The notes below the pieces were generated by a model, which searched no databases, had not been told where the DNA came from, and saw only the letters and a list, made by a program, of their open reading frames with translations. Below, piece after piece: positions 7,101-16,378 of a DNA stretch of 36,717 nt. Numbering within the stretch: position 1 is the first letter of the stretch; every line of letters starts with the position of its first letter. The stretch is from Ruminococcaceae bacterium UBA5905 (GTDB lineage: Bacteria > Bacillota > Clostridia > Oscillospirales > Acutalibacteraceae), in assembly GCA_002431285.1 (NCBI GenBank), contig DJEF01000016.1, positions 302-37,018 of the forward strand, in the 5' to 3' direction. The translations under genes were made by a program, and so were the position numbers.

Positions 7101-9932
7101 ATGAAATTATCGCATCGGCAAATCCTGTGTATCATCCTGACGGGCGCTCTGCTGCTCGGCGCGGCTCCGGTCTCGGCGCAGATAGCCAGCACCGCCATCC
7201 GGGATGCGGCGGAATATCCCGCCTACGACGCGTGGAGCGCGCAGGCGCAGGAGAATTCCGGCGCATCCGTGATCCTGACCGCCGACTCGGTGGTCTCCGC
7301 CACCGAGGACGTGGAAATACTGGACAACTGGCAGGGCATGGACGGCAAGAGCCTGTCCACCGGCGAGAGCAGCGCCGTTACCTTCCGGGCGGACGGCGTT
7401 TCCGGCTGGTACACCCTGCAGCTCACCTACTATCTGAAGGATTGCCGCTCGGGCGCTGCCCGCCGTCAGCTTTCTATCAACGGCGAAGTGCCCTTTGAAG
7501 AAGCGGCCGATCTGGCATTCTATCCCGCCTATATCGACGAAAACGGCATCATGCGCGACTACTACGACAATGACATCCGTTCGGCACAGGTGGCGTCTCC
7601 CCGCTGGATGACCGCGGATGTGTACGACCGCCGCCAGTATGAAAGCGAGCCGCTGAAATTCCGGCTGTCGGACGGCGACACCCTCACCCTGACCGGTCTG
7701 CAGGAGACCATGGTGATCCATTCCCTCACCCTGCTGCCGCTGCACAAGACGGAATCCTATGAGACTGTGACCGCCGCCCTGCGCGCCGCCGGAGTCAAAG
7801 AGATCCCCGGCGTGTGCACCGTCTATGAGGCGGAGAAGTGCGACTGGAAAACCGCCCCCACCATCGTCCCCACGGCGGACAGCAGTTCCTCCACCTCCCC
7901 GCACAGCAATTACGCCGTGCGGCTGAATACCCTGAGCGGTTCCAACTGGAAGACCGCCGGGCAGACCGTTTCCTGGCGGGTGAATGTTCCACAGGACGGG
8001 CTGTACCGCATCTCTCTGAAAGCAAAACAGAACACCCGCCGGGGTCTGTATTCGACCCGTCGGCTCTACATAAACGGTCAGGTTCCCTTTGCCGAGGCCA
8101 ATGACCTGCGCTTCACCTATACGGGCGGCTGGGAAAACTACACCCTCGGCACGGAAAACGGCGATTGGCTCTTTTACCTGAAACAAGGCGACAACGACAT
8201 TGCGCTGGAGGCCACGCTGGGCGCGATGGGCCCGGTGCTGCGGGAGGTCGGCGACATCCTCGACGAGCTGAATACCGTCTATCGGGAAATTCTGACGATC
8301 ACCGGCTCCTCGCCGGATCGCTACCGGGACTACCAGCTGGAGAAACTCATCCCGGACACGATCGCCAACCTGCAGACCCAGAGCGCCCGGCTGACCGCCG
8401 TGCAGCAGGAGCTTCTGCGCATCACCGGGCAGAAGGGCAACGATCTGTCGATCTTCGACACGCTGACCCGCCAGCTGGACAGCTTCACCGCCGATGCGGA
8501 TAAGATTCCCACCGGTTTCAGCTATTTCAAGACCAATATCGGCTCTCTGGCCACCTGGATCACCTCGGCGCTGGAGCAGCCGCTGACGCTGGATTACATC
8601 GTCGTCAGCAGCGCCGACGCCGCTCTGCCGAAGGCCACCGTCGGATTTTTCCGCCGTCTGTGGGATTCGGTGGTTTCCTTCGCTGCCTCCTTCACGGTGG
8701 ATTACAATAAGATCGGCAATCTGACCGAGAATAACGACGCGCCCATCACCGTATGGATGACCGCCGGACGGGATCAGATGCAGGTGCTGAAGGTGCTGGT
8801 GCAGAATTCCTTTGTGCAGCAGACCGGCATCAATGTGCAGTTGGAAAATGTGGAATCCGGCGCGGTGCTGAAATCCGTCGCCGCCGGCAACGGCCCGGAC
8901 GTGCTGCTGGGCGCGTCGGTGGCGGACCCGGTGAATTTCGCGCTGCGCAGCGCCGTCTGCCCGCTGGACGACTTCTCCGGCATCGAATCCATCCGGGAGC
9001 GGTTTTACCCGGAGACGCTGGTGCCCTTCACGCTGGAGGGCCGCCTGTATGCCCTGCCGGAAAAGGTGAGCTTTAACGTCCTGTATTACCGCAGCGACAT
9101 TCTGGAGCAATTTGATCTGGCTCTCCCGGAGACCTGGGACGACGTGGTGGAGATCACCTCCATCCTGCAGAAAAACAGCATGACTTTCGGCCTGCCCATC
9201 GGCAACATCATCGGCACCTATGCCACCTTCATGTATCAGCATGGAGGCGAAATGTACCGGGACGGCGGCAAGGCCTGTCAGCTGACCGCCCAGAAGAACG
9301 CCGACGCCTTTGAGCAGATGACCGATTTCTTCAAGAATTACTCGCTGGAGCTGTCCTATAACTTTGTCAACCGGTTCCGCACGGCGGAGATCCCGCTGGC
9401 CATCGAGAGCATCGAATCCTATAACAATCTGAAAGTGTCGGCCCCGGAGATCGAGGGACAGTGGGGCATCGCCCTCCTGCCCGGGGTGCGCCGGGAGGAC
9501 GGCAGCGTGGATCGCTCCGGTTATGTGAGCGCCACCTCCTGCTTCATCCTCAGCAATTCCGCCCAGAAGGATAAGGCCTTCCGGTTCCTGGATTGGTGGA
9601 CAAACGCCGACACGCAGGAGAGCTACGGCCGGGAGATCGAGAGCATCCTCGGTCCCTCCTCCCGCTATATGGCGGCCAACCGGCAGGCGTTTGAGCAGCT
9701 GCCATGGACACAGGCGGAGCTGGAGGTGCTGCTGACCCAGCTGGCGGATTCCCGGGCGGTGCCGGAGGTACCCGGCAGCTACTTCCTCGGTCGGCACCTG
9801 AATAACGCTTTCCGCGCCGTGGTCATCAGCGGAAAAGACCTGAAAGATACGCTGGAGAAATACGGCACGGTGATCGACGACGAGCTGACGGTCAAACGCC
9901 GGGAATTCGGAATGGAGGAAGTCGCGCAATGA
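7101..9932 (+). CDS. Large extracellular solute-binding protein with N-terminal CBM-like domains
   Basis: 943 residues from ATG 7101, which has GGAGGA 4 bases upstream. A signal peptide ends near PVSAQ without a lipobox. Two galactose-binding-like beta-sandwich domains follow (about 35-215 and 230-400; each contains an INGxVPF[AE]EA motif, the second opening with VYEAE as in CBM6/CBM35-type domains). Then comes a helical stretch (about 405-530), and from about 547 a family-1-type sugar-binding protein (ENVESGAVLKSVAAGNGPDV, FTLEGRLYALPEKVSFNVLY, LPETWDDVVEI). It would capture oligosaccharide for the permeases encoded next. How it stays at the cell surface is unclear, as there is no lipid anchor or C-terminal membrane segment. 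Its stop overlaps the next start (ATGA), showing tight coupling. Confidence 0.85.
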   Translation: MKLSHRQILCIILTGALLLGAAPVSAQIASTAIRDAAEYPAYDAWSAQAQENSGASVILTADSVVSATEDVEILDNWQGMDGKSLSTGESSAVTFRADGVSGWYTLQLTYYLKDCRSGAARRQLSINGEVPFEEAADLAFYPAYIDENGIMRDYYDNDIRSAQVASPRWMTADVYDRRQYESEPLKFRLSDGDTLTLTGLQETMVIHSLTLLPLHKTESYETVTAALRAAGVKEIPGVCTVYEAEKCDWKTAPTIVPTADSSSSTSPHSNYAVRLNTLSGSNWKTAGQTVSWRVNVPQDGLYRISLKAKQNTRRGLYSTRRLYINGQVPFAEANDLRFTYTGGWENYTLGTENGDWLFYLKQGDNDIALEATLGAMGPVLREVGDILDELNTVYREILTITGSSPDRYRDYQLEKLIPDTIANLQTQSARLTAVQQELLRITGQKGNDLSIFDTLTRQLDSFTADADKIPTGFSYFKTNIGSLATWITSALEQPLTLDYIVVSSADAALPKATVGFFRRLWDSVVSFAASFTVDYNKIGNLTENNDAPITVWMTAGRDQMQVLKVLVQNSFVQQTGINVQLENVESGAVLKSVAAGNGPDVLLGASVADPVNFALRSAVCPLDDFSGIESIRERFYPETLVPFTLEGRLYALPEKVSFNVLYYRSDILEQFDLALPETWDDVVEITSILQKNSMTFGLPIGNIIGTYATFMYQHGGEMYRDGGKACQLTAQKNADAFEQMTDFFKNYSLELSYNFVNRFRTAEIPLAIESIESYNNLKVSAPEIEGQWGIALLPGVRREDGSVDRSGYVSATSCFILSNSAQKDKAFRFLDWWTNADTQESYGREIESILGPSSRYMAANRQAFEQLPWTQAELEVLLTQLADSRAVPEVPGSYFLGRHLNNAFRAVVISGKDLKDTLEKYGTVIDDELTVKRREFGMEEVAQ

Positions 9933-10858
9933 AAAAAGAACAGAGACTTTCCCTGCGCGAACGGCTGCATAACGGCTGGACGCTGGCCCGGAAAAACTAC
10001 GATTGCTACTTGTTTCTGCTGCCGTTTGCGGTGCTGTTCATCACCTTTGTGGTGATGCCGGTGGCCATCTCGATCTTTTACAGCTTCACCGATTTTAACC
10101 TGTTGGAGCAGCCGGTATTCATCGGCGTGGAAAACTTTCGGCGGCTGCTGGTCAACGACGAGGTATTTTCCATCGCATTCCGCAACACCATGATCATCGC
10201 CGTCATCGTGGGGCCGGTGGGGTATTTCGCCTCCCTGATGATTGCCTGGCAGATTAACGAGCTGGGACGGGCGGCCCGGGCGATTCTGGTGACGGTGATG
10301 TACGCCCCCTCCATCTCCGGCGGCGCCTACGTGATCTGGCAGTATATTTTCAGCAACGATTCTTATGGCTGGATCAACAGTATGCTGATGGGGCTGGGGT
10401 TCACTCAGGAGCCGATCCAGTTCCTGTCGGACACCCGGTATATGCTGACCATCGTGATCATCGTCATGGCGTGGATGAGCCTGGGCGCGGGATTCCTGTC
10501 CTTTGTGGCGGGACTCAAGACCGTGGACCGGACTTTCTACGAGGCCGGCTATGTGGAGGGCATCAGCAGCCGGTGGCAGGAGCTGTGGTTCATCACCCTG
10601 CCGACCATGAAACCCCAGCTGATGTTCGGCGCGGTGATGAGCATTACCGGCGCTTTTTCGGCGGGGGCCGTGGGCACGCAGCTGCTGGGCTTCCCCAGCA
10701 CCGACTACGCGGCCCACACCATCATCAACCATCTGGAGGACTACGGCAATTCCCGGTTTGAGATGGGGTACGCCTGCGCCATTGCGACGGTGCTGTTCGT
10801 GCTGATGATCGCCGTCAACGAGATCGTACAAAGGCTGTTAAGTAAGGTGGGTAGCTGA
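9929..10858 (+). CDS. Sugar ABC transporter permease, MalF/UgpA type
   Basis: 309 residues with six membrane segments and the cytoplasmic EAA loop (EAGYVEGISSRWQELWFITL, from E205) that contacts the ATPase. It overlaps the solute-binding protein gene by 4 bases and is followed 2 bases later by the second permease, so the three form one importer. The ATPase subunit is absent from the window, as is common in Firmicutes that share one MsiK-like ATPase among several importers. Confidence 0.93.
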   Translation: MKKEQRLSLRERLHNGWTLARKNYDCYLFLLPFAVLFITFVVMPVAISIFYSFTDFNLLEQPVFIGVENFRRLLVNDEVFSIAFRNTMIIAVIVGPVGYFASLMIAWQINELGRAARAILVTVMYAPSISGGAYVIWQYIFSNDSYGWINSMLMGLGFTQEPIQFLSDTRYMLTIVIIVMAWMSLGAGFLSFVAGLKTVDRTFYEAGYVEGISSRWQELWFITLPTMKPQLMFGAVMSITGAFSAGAVGTQLLGFPSTDYAAHTIINHLEDYGNSRFEMGYACAIATVLFVLMIAVNEIVQRLLSKVGS

Positions 10859-10860
10859 CC

Positions 10861-11739
10861 GTGAAGCAGAATGAAAAAGTCAAACGCATATCCCGTGCGG
10901 GACTGGCCCGCTCCGTGGGAGGAGATATCGTCAATTTCCTGCTGCTCTGCGTGATCGCCGCTTTTATGGCGCTGCCGCTGCTCTATGTGGTGAGCAACGC
11001 CTTTAAGCCGCTGGACGAGATCTTCGTATATCCGCCCCGGCTATACGTGATCCACCCCACCGTGAGCAATTTCAGCGATCTGGCGTCGCTGATGTCTCAG
11101 TCCTGGATTCCCTTCTCCCGGTACATATTCAACTCGGTGTTTGTCACGGTGGTGTCCACCTTCGTGCAGATTCTCTTTGTATCCATGGCGGCCTACGTGC
11201 TGGAGAAGCGGGAGTTCCCCGGCCGGAAAGTGTTCTTCAAGGTGGTCGTGACCTCTCTGATGTTCAGCGGCTCGGTGACCGCCGTCCCCAACTATATTAT
11301 CATGAACGGGCTGGGGATGGTGAACACCTATTGGGCGCTGATCCTCCCGGCGATTGCCTCCTCCATGGGGCTGTTCCTGATGAAGCAGTTTGTGGCCACC
11401 AGTGTCCCCACCGCCATTCTGGAGGCGGCGCGGGTGGACGGCGCCCATGAGCTGACCATCTTCTGGCGGATTGTGATGCCGCTGGTGAAACCGGCGTGGC
11501 TGACGCTGATCATCTTCGCATTCCAATCCATCTGGGCCACCAACGGCAATGGCTATATCTACACCGAAACGCTCAAGCCCCTCCACTATGCGCTCAGTCA
11601 GGTGGTGTCCGGAGGCGTAGCCCGCACCGGCTCGGCAGCGGCGGTATCGCTCATTATGCTGCTCCCGCCGCTGGCGGTCTTTATCATCACCCAGAGCAAC
11701 ATTCTCAATACAATGGCTTCATCCGGTATCAAGGAATAA
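10861..11739 (+). CDS. Sugar ABC transporter permease, MalG/UgpE type
   Basis: 292 residues from GTG 10861, 2 bases after the previous stop, with AAGGTGG upstream. It has six membrane segments, a first periplasm-side region typical of MalG-type permeases (SNAFKPLDEIFVYPPRLYV), and an EAA loop (EAARVDGAHELTIFWRIVMP, from E188). It would pair with the permease at 9929-10858 as the membrane channel for the solute-binding protein at 7101. Confidence 0.93.
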   Translation: MKQNEKVKRISRAGLARSVGGDIVNFLLLCVIAAFMALPLLYVVSNAFKPLDEIFVYPPRLYVIHPTVSNFSDLASLMSQSWIPFSRYIFNSVFVTVVSTFVQILFVSMAAYVLEKREFPGRKVFFKVVVTSLMFSGSVTAVPNYIIMNGLGMVNTYWALILPAIASSMGLFLMKQFVATSVPTAILEAARVDGAHELTIFWRIVMPLVKPAWLTLIIFAFQSIWATNGNGYIYTETLKPLHYALSQVVSGGVARTGSAAAVSLIMLLPPLAVFIITQSNILNTMASSGIKE

Positions 11740-11753
11740 GGAGGGACGGCAGC

Positions 11754-13829
11754 GTGAAGCATTCGAGTTATCTGCGGCGGACGGCCGCGGCCTGCGCCGT
11801 CCTTGTTCTGCTGCTGGCGGCGACGGCAGGGGCTGCATCGCCCAACCCCAGTTTCACCTACGATCTGGAGGATAAATCCATTGCCGCCCCCGAGGCGGCC
11901 CAGTGGGTATCCGATATCACCGGCGAGGGGATGGGCACCGCCCGGCTGGCCGAGCCGACCGATGTCTGCACCGACCGGGACGGAAACCTGTACATCGTGG
12001 ATAAGGGCAACAACCGCATCCTGAAAACCGACAGAAACGGCCGCCTGCTGCGGGTGGTGGATTCCTTCGGCAACGGGGAGGAAACCGGGCGGTTTTCTTC
12101 CCCGGAGGGCATCGCCGTGACGGCGGACGGGGATGTGTATATCTGCGACACCATGAACGCCCGGATCGTGCAGCTGGACAGCGCCATGCAGCTGAAACGG
12201 GTGATCGCCGCGCCCCGGAGCAATGTGCTCGGCGACGATTTTGTGTTCACCCCGGTGCGCATTGCGGTGGACGGGCTGAACCGGATCTACGTGGTGTCCC
12301 GGAATTTCAATTCCGGCATCCTGGAGCTGACCAAAACCGGCGAATTCAACCAGATTTTCGGCGCCATCAAAACCCAGTATACCGTAGCGGAGATCTTCTG
12401 GCGCGCCATCTCCACCAAAGCGCAGCGGGAACGCACCACGGCGCTGATCCCCAATGAATACAGCAGTGTCTGCGCCGATGAAAAGAATTTCCTGTACGCC
12501 TGCTCGGCGTATTTCGACACCACCACCGGCAGCCGGGAGACGGTGAAAAAGCTGAATGCCCTGGGCAACAACATCCTCGGCGACGTGCCGAATCCCTACA
12601 TCAATCAGTATTCCAAGGGAACCTACCGCGGCTCCGAGACCTATACCGACATTCTCCCCGTCGGTAACGGCATCTATGCCCTGCTGGACAATACCCGCGG
12701 ACGGGTGTATGTCTATAACGACGACGGAGATATGCTGTTTGAATTCGGCGGCAAGGGAGATTACAGCGCGACCCTCGGCTCGGCGGCGGCGTTTTCCTAT
12801 TATGACGGGGCGTTTTACATCGCCGATTCCAAGAATGACCGTATCGCCGTATTCCGGCTGACAGACTACGCGCTATTGTACCTGCAGGCGGCGGAATACC
12901 ATGCCGTCGGCGATTACAACGCCGAGAACGAGGTATGGAAAAGCATCTACCGGCTGAATAACAACAGCGTCTGCACCATCCGCAGCTTCGGACGGGTCAA
13001 TCTGCGGGAGAAGAACTATCCGGCAGCCATGACGTATTTCAAGCAGGCCAACGACCGGCAGGCGTATTCCGAGGCCTTTTCGGCCCAGCGGAAGATCTTC
13101 ATGAACGAGCATTTCACCCTGCTGTTTGTGGGCGGGATCGCCGCGGCCGTGCTGCTGATCGCGCTGCTGATCCGGCGCAGTCGACGGGTACCGGCGGTGG
13201 GCGATCGGTTCACCTACCGCGCGACGCTCGGCTATGCGAAGAAAGTCATCTTCCGCCCGGTCAGCGGTTTCTGGGATATGAAAAAGGAGCATTACGGCAG
13301 CACCCCGGCGGCCGTCACGATCCTGGCCGCCGCGACCCTGTTCTATGCGCTGTTCAACAGCCTCAAGGGCTACATCTTCGGCAGCGGTACGCAGGGCGCC
13401 AGCTTCTGGCTGAGCCTGCTGACGGTTCTGGTGCCGTTCTTCCTCTTTGTGATCTGCAACTGGTGCGTTTCCAGTCTGATGAGCGGCGAGGGCAGCTTCA
13501 AGTATATCTTCATGGGCACGGCCTATGCTCTGACGCCGCTGGTGCTGCTGCTGCCGGTGCTGCTGGCTCTGTCGCACATCATGACGGAGGATGAAAAGGG
13601 CATCTATTCTCTGATCCTCTCCATCGCGCTGCTGTGGACGCTGCTGCTGGTGGTATGCGCCAATATGCAGGTGCACGCCTATACGATGGGAAAAACCGTG
13701 CTGGTGCTGATCATCACACTGGTGATCATGGTGGCGGTGGTCTTTCTGGCGGCGCTGGTGTTTGCGCTGCTGCAGGAAATGATCGGCGTGGCCGGCGATA
13801 TGATCAACGAGCTGTATCTCCGCAGATGA
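11754..13829 (+). CDS. NHL-repeat propeller fused to a Yip1-like membrane domain
   Basis: 691 residues from GTG 11754, which has AAGGAGGG well placed upstream. A signal peptide (about 1-27) precedes an exported beta-propeller with NHL repeats (LAEPTDVCTDRDGNLYIVDK, FSSPEGIAVTADGDVYICDT, and further blades to about 390). A short TPR-like helical region (about 400-445) leads to a membrane segment (about 453-475) and then a Yip1-family multi-span membrane domain (about 500-691; FRPVSGFWDMKKEHYGS start). It has no catalytic motif. Placed between the transporter genes and the DUF5696-like lipoprotein, it may scaffold or sense at the import complex; this is inference. The domain order is what I recall from transporter loci of Paenibacillus and relatives. 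Confidence 0.8.
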   Translation: MKHSSYLRRTAAACAVLVLLLAATAGAASPNPSFTYDLEDKSIAAPEAAQWVSDITGEGMGTARLAEPTDVCTDRDGNLYIVDKGNNRILKTDRNGRLLRVVDSFGNGEETGRFSSPEGIAVTADGDVYICDTMNARIVQLDSAMQLKRVIAAPRSNVLGDDFVFTPVRIAVDGLNRIYVVSRNFNSGILELTKTGEFNQIFGAIKTQYTVAEIFWRAISTKAQRERTTALIPNEYSSVCADEKNFLYACSAYFDTTTGSRETVKKLNALGNNILGDVPNPYINQYSKGTYRGSETYTDILPVGNGIYALLDNTRGRVYVYNDDGDMLFEFGGKGDYSATLGSAAAFSYYDGAFYIADSKNDRIAVFRLTDYALLYLQAAEYHAVGDYNAENEVWKSIYRLNNNSVCTIRSFGRVNLREKNYPAAMTYFKQANDRQAYSEAFSAQRKIFMNEHFTLLFVGGIAAAVLLIALLIRRSRRVPAVGDRFTYRATLGYAKKVIFRPVSGFWDMKKEHYGSTPAAVTILAAATLFYALFNSLKGYIFGSGTQGASFWLSLLTVLVPFFLFVICNWCVSSLMSGEGSFKYIFMGTAYALTPLVLLLPVLLALSHIMTEDEKGIYSLILSIALLWTLLLVVCANMQVHAYTMGKTVLVLIITLVIMVAVVFLAALVFALLQEMIGVAGDMINELYLRR

Positions 13830-13843
13830 AAGGGCAGGGCAAT

Positions 13844-16378
13844 ATGAAGAAACTGATTTGTTGGCTGGCGGCGGCACTCCTGCTGTTTGCGACAGGCTGC
13901 GGCAGCACCGCAGAGCCGGAATCGACCGCCGAAAAAAGCTATACGGAATACGGCACCACCACAGCGGAGCCCGACATCATGGAGACGGTGGCGGAAAACG
14001 ATGCGCTGATCCTGCGTCTGAACCGGGCGACCACCGATATCGAGCTGGTGCAAAAGGCGACGGGCTATGTGTGGTCCTCCCGGGGCAACAACGCCACCGA
14101 CGGGGACGGCCGGCCGCTGTCCTTCACCTATCTGGACAATACGGGCACGGTGGCGACCATGGACACGGCGGCGGACAGCGTCGCCAAGGGGCAATACACC
14201 GTCGAGCTCATGGAGGACGGCGTGCACATCGCCTATTCCTTCGGCGATGTGGTGAAAGATCTGATCTATCCCACCTACATCACGGCGGAACGGTTTGAAG
14301 CCTTCACCGGGAAAATGAACGCCCGGTCGGCGGCCACCATCACCCCGCTGTATCAGCATCTGGTGGAGGGACTGTACGACGACGATACCTATGCCGATAT
14401 GCTGCGGAAATACCCCCATGCCAACGGCAAGGACGCCTACGTGATCCGCAACTCCGATATGCTGCTCAACGTAAAAAAGGAGCTGGCGGCGGCTTTCTCC
14501 GAGGCGGGCTATTCCGCCGAGGATCTGCAAAAGGACAACGGGGACTTCGGGCTGTCCGGCGGCGTGGCATCGTCCCAGAGCGTGCAGTTCCACATCGGTG
14601 TGGAATACCGGCTTACGGGGAACGACCTGACGGTGCGGCTCCCAGCGGAGGAGCTGTATTGCTCCGCCGCCTCCACCGGCATCGAGACACTCTCCCTGCT
14701 CCCCTATTTCGGCGCTCCGGCCGCCGGGGCGGACGGCTATTTCTTCCTGCCGGACGGCTCCGGCGCGGTGATGGAGTATTATAACGGCACGGAACACGCC
14801 GGACAGGTGATGTTCTCCGAGGTCTATGGCGAAAATCTGTCCGTCACCAAGGAAGAAAAAATCTATACGCTGGAGCAGACGATCTTCCCCGTCTACGGCG
14901 CCAAGACCGGCAGCAGCGCCTTCCTGGCCGTCATCGAAAAGGGCGACGCCATCGCCCGGCTGAATGCGCTCCCCGGCACAGACACACTGGCGGCGCGGGC
15001 CTGGGCAGACTTCAACATCCTCGACACCCAAATCGTATACGCCAAATCTCTGGCGGGCGCCGGGGATATCGCCAAGAACGCCTATACCAAGGAGCAGCCC
15101 GCCCCCTATGCCGGGGATATCGCCATGCGGTATCATTTTCTGGCTGACGGCGACGCGGATTATTCCGGCATGGCGCGGTATTACCGGGACAGTCTGTTCC
15201 CGGAAAAGAATGCGTCGGGCGGCACGACGCCCTTCTATCTGGAGGCACTCTCCGCCATAGATTATACCAAAAAGCAGGCGGGCTTCACCCGCCATACCGT
15301 CAGCACCCTGACCACCTTCGACGAGGCAGCGGAGATGGCGGAGACCCTCAGCCGGGCGGGGGTGAGCCGTCAGAAGCTCATTCTTTCCGGCTGGCAGAAA
15401 AACGGCTGGCAATCCGGCTATGCCACGGCGCAGACTGCCAATGCCGCCGCCGGGGGCGAGACCGGGCTGCAGGCTCTGGCGAGCACGCTGAAGGAACGGA
15501 ACATCGCCTTTTTCCCGGAGACGGACGTACAGCTGGTGTATCCCTCGGCCATTTCCGGCGGCGTGAAAAAAGCGCTCACCGCCCGCACTCTGGTGCAGCA
15601 GCTGACCCGGGTATTCGACTATAAGCAGTCGGATTCGCAGAAAGACGGCGTGATCGCCTACGGGATGAACGCAGCCTATACGCAGGACGCCATCGACCGG
15701 GCGGCCGCCGACGCGGTCCGGCTGGGCAGCGACGGCCTGTCCCTGCGCTATGCGGCGCAGTATGTGATCCCGGACTACAAGGACGGTCAGGTGACCGACC
15801 GGGCCATGGCGATGGACGCGCTGGCACAGGCGACGGCTCAAGCAGCGTCCTCCGGGGTGCGCCTGCTTTCCAGAACCGGGAACGTGCCGGTGGCGGTGCA
15901 TACGGGCGACATCGTGGAGCTGCCGCTGTATTCCAACGGACAGTACAACTGCACCTACGCCGTCCCGTTCGCCGCCATGGTGTACAGCGGCAGCATCGAC
16001 TATGCCGGAAAAGCCGCCAACCTTTCCGGTTCCGGTGCCCGGGATGTGCTGAAAATGATCGAATCCGGCTCCGGCGTGTATTATGTCCTGGCCAAACGGA
16101 CGGACAGCCACATCCGCAGCAGCGCCTTCGACCGATATTATTCCATCCGTTTCGACGATCTGGCGGAGACGGCAGCGGAAACATACAAAACGGTGGCGGC
16201 AGCGCTGGACGGCGTATACGGCAGCCGCATGGAACGGCACGAGCGGCTGGAGCCGAACGTGTATAAGACCGTGTACGAAGACGGCACCTGGTTCATCGTG
16301 AATTATAACGACTATGCGGTCACGGCGGACGGCGTGACGGTTGCGGCCACCGGCTATGTCAGGGGGAAGAACGGATGA
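13844..16378 (+). CDS. DUF5696-like lipoprotein of a sugar-import locus
   Basis: 844 residues. An N-terminal lipoprotein signal (LLLFATGC, lipidated C19) shows attachment to the outer face of the membrane. The first half reads like a beta-sandwich (VAENDALILRLNRATTDIEL, ATGYVWSS); the second half has alternating strands and helices that may be a TIM-like barrel (residues about 460-740). I match it to the DUF5696 family from memory, by its start and its neighbours. A glycoside-hydrolase-like role is possible but no catalytic pair can be assigned. It begins 14 bases after the previous gene and overlaps the next permease by 4 bases. Confidence 0.7.
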   Translation: MKKLICWLAAALLLFATGCGSTAEPESTAEKSYTEYGTTTAEPDIMETVAENDALILRLNRATTDIELVQKATGYVWSSRGNNATDGDGRPLSFTYLDNTGTVATMDTAADSVAKGQYTVELMEDGVHIAYSFGDVVKDLIYPTYITAERFEAFTGKMNARSAATITPLYQHLVEGLYDDDTYADMLRKYPHANGKDAYVIRNSDMLLNVKKELAAAFSEAGYSAEDLQKDNGDFGLSGGVASSQSVQFHIGVEYRLTGNDLTVRLPAEELYCSAASTGIETLSLLPYFGAPAAGADGYFFLPDGSGAVMEYYNGTEHAGQVMFSEVYGENLSVTKEEKIYTLEQTIFPVYGAKTGSSAFLAVIEKGDAIARLNALPGTDTLAARAWADFNILDTQIVYAKSLAGAGDIAKNAYTKEQPAPYAGDIAMRYHFLADGDADYSGMARYYRDSLFPEKNASGGTTPFYLEALSAIDYTKKQAGFTRHTVSTLTTFDEAAEMAETLSRAGVSRQKLILSGWQKNGWQSGYATAQTANAAAGGETGLQALASTLKERNIAFFPETDVQLVYPSAISGGVKKALTARTLVQQLTRVFDYKQSDSQKDGVIAYGMNAAYTQDAIDRAAADAVRLGSDGLSLRYAAQYVIPDYKDGQVTDRAMAMDALAQATAQAASSGVRLLSRTGNVPVAVHTGDIVELPLYSNGQYNCTYAVPFAAMVYSGSIDYAGKAANLSGSGARDVLKMIESGSGVYYVLAKRTDSHIRSSAFDRYYSIRFDDLAETAAETYKTVAAALDGVYGSRMERHERLEPNVYKTVYEDGTWFIVNYNDYAVTADGVTVAATGYVRGKNG

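Noticed and set aside
7107..9929. A 940-codon minus-strand open frame opposite the solute-binding protein
   Set aside because: Antisense shadow; the plus frame has a signal peptide, ribosome binding site and family motifs and overlaps the next gene in operon fashion.
11496..11753. Upstream extension of the NHL-Yip1 gene into the permease gene
   Set aside because: It would overlap the permease by almost 250 bases and hide the signal peptide; GTG 11754 has AAGGAGGG well placed.
13634..13843. Upstream extension of the DUF5696-like gene
   Set aside because: The added residues are frame-shadow of the preceding gene and would bury the lipoprotein signal starting at ATG 13844.
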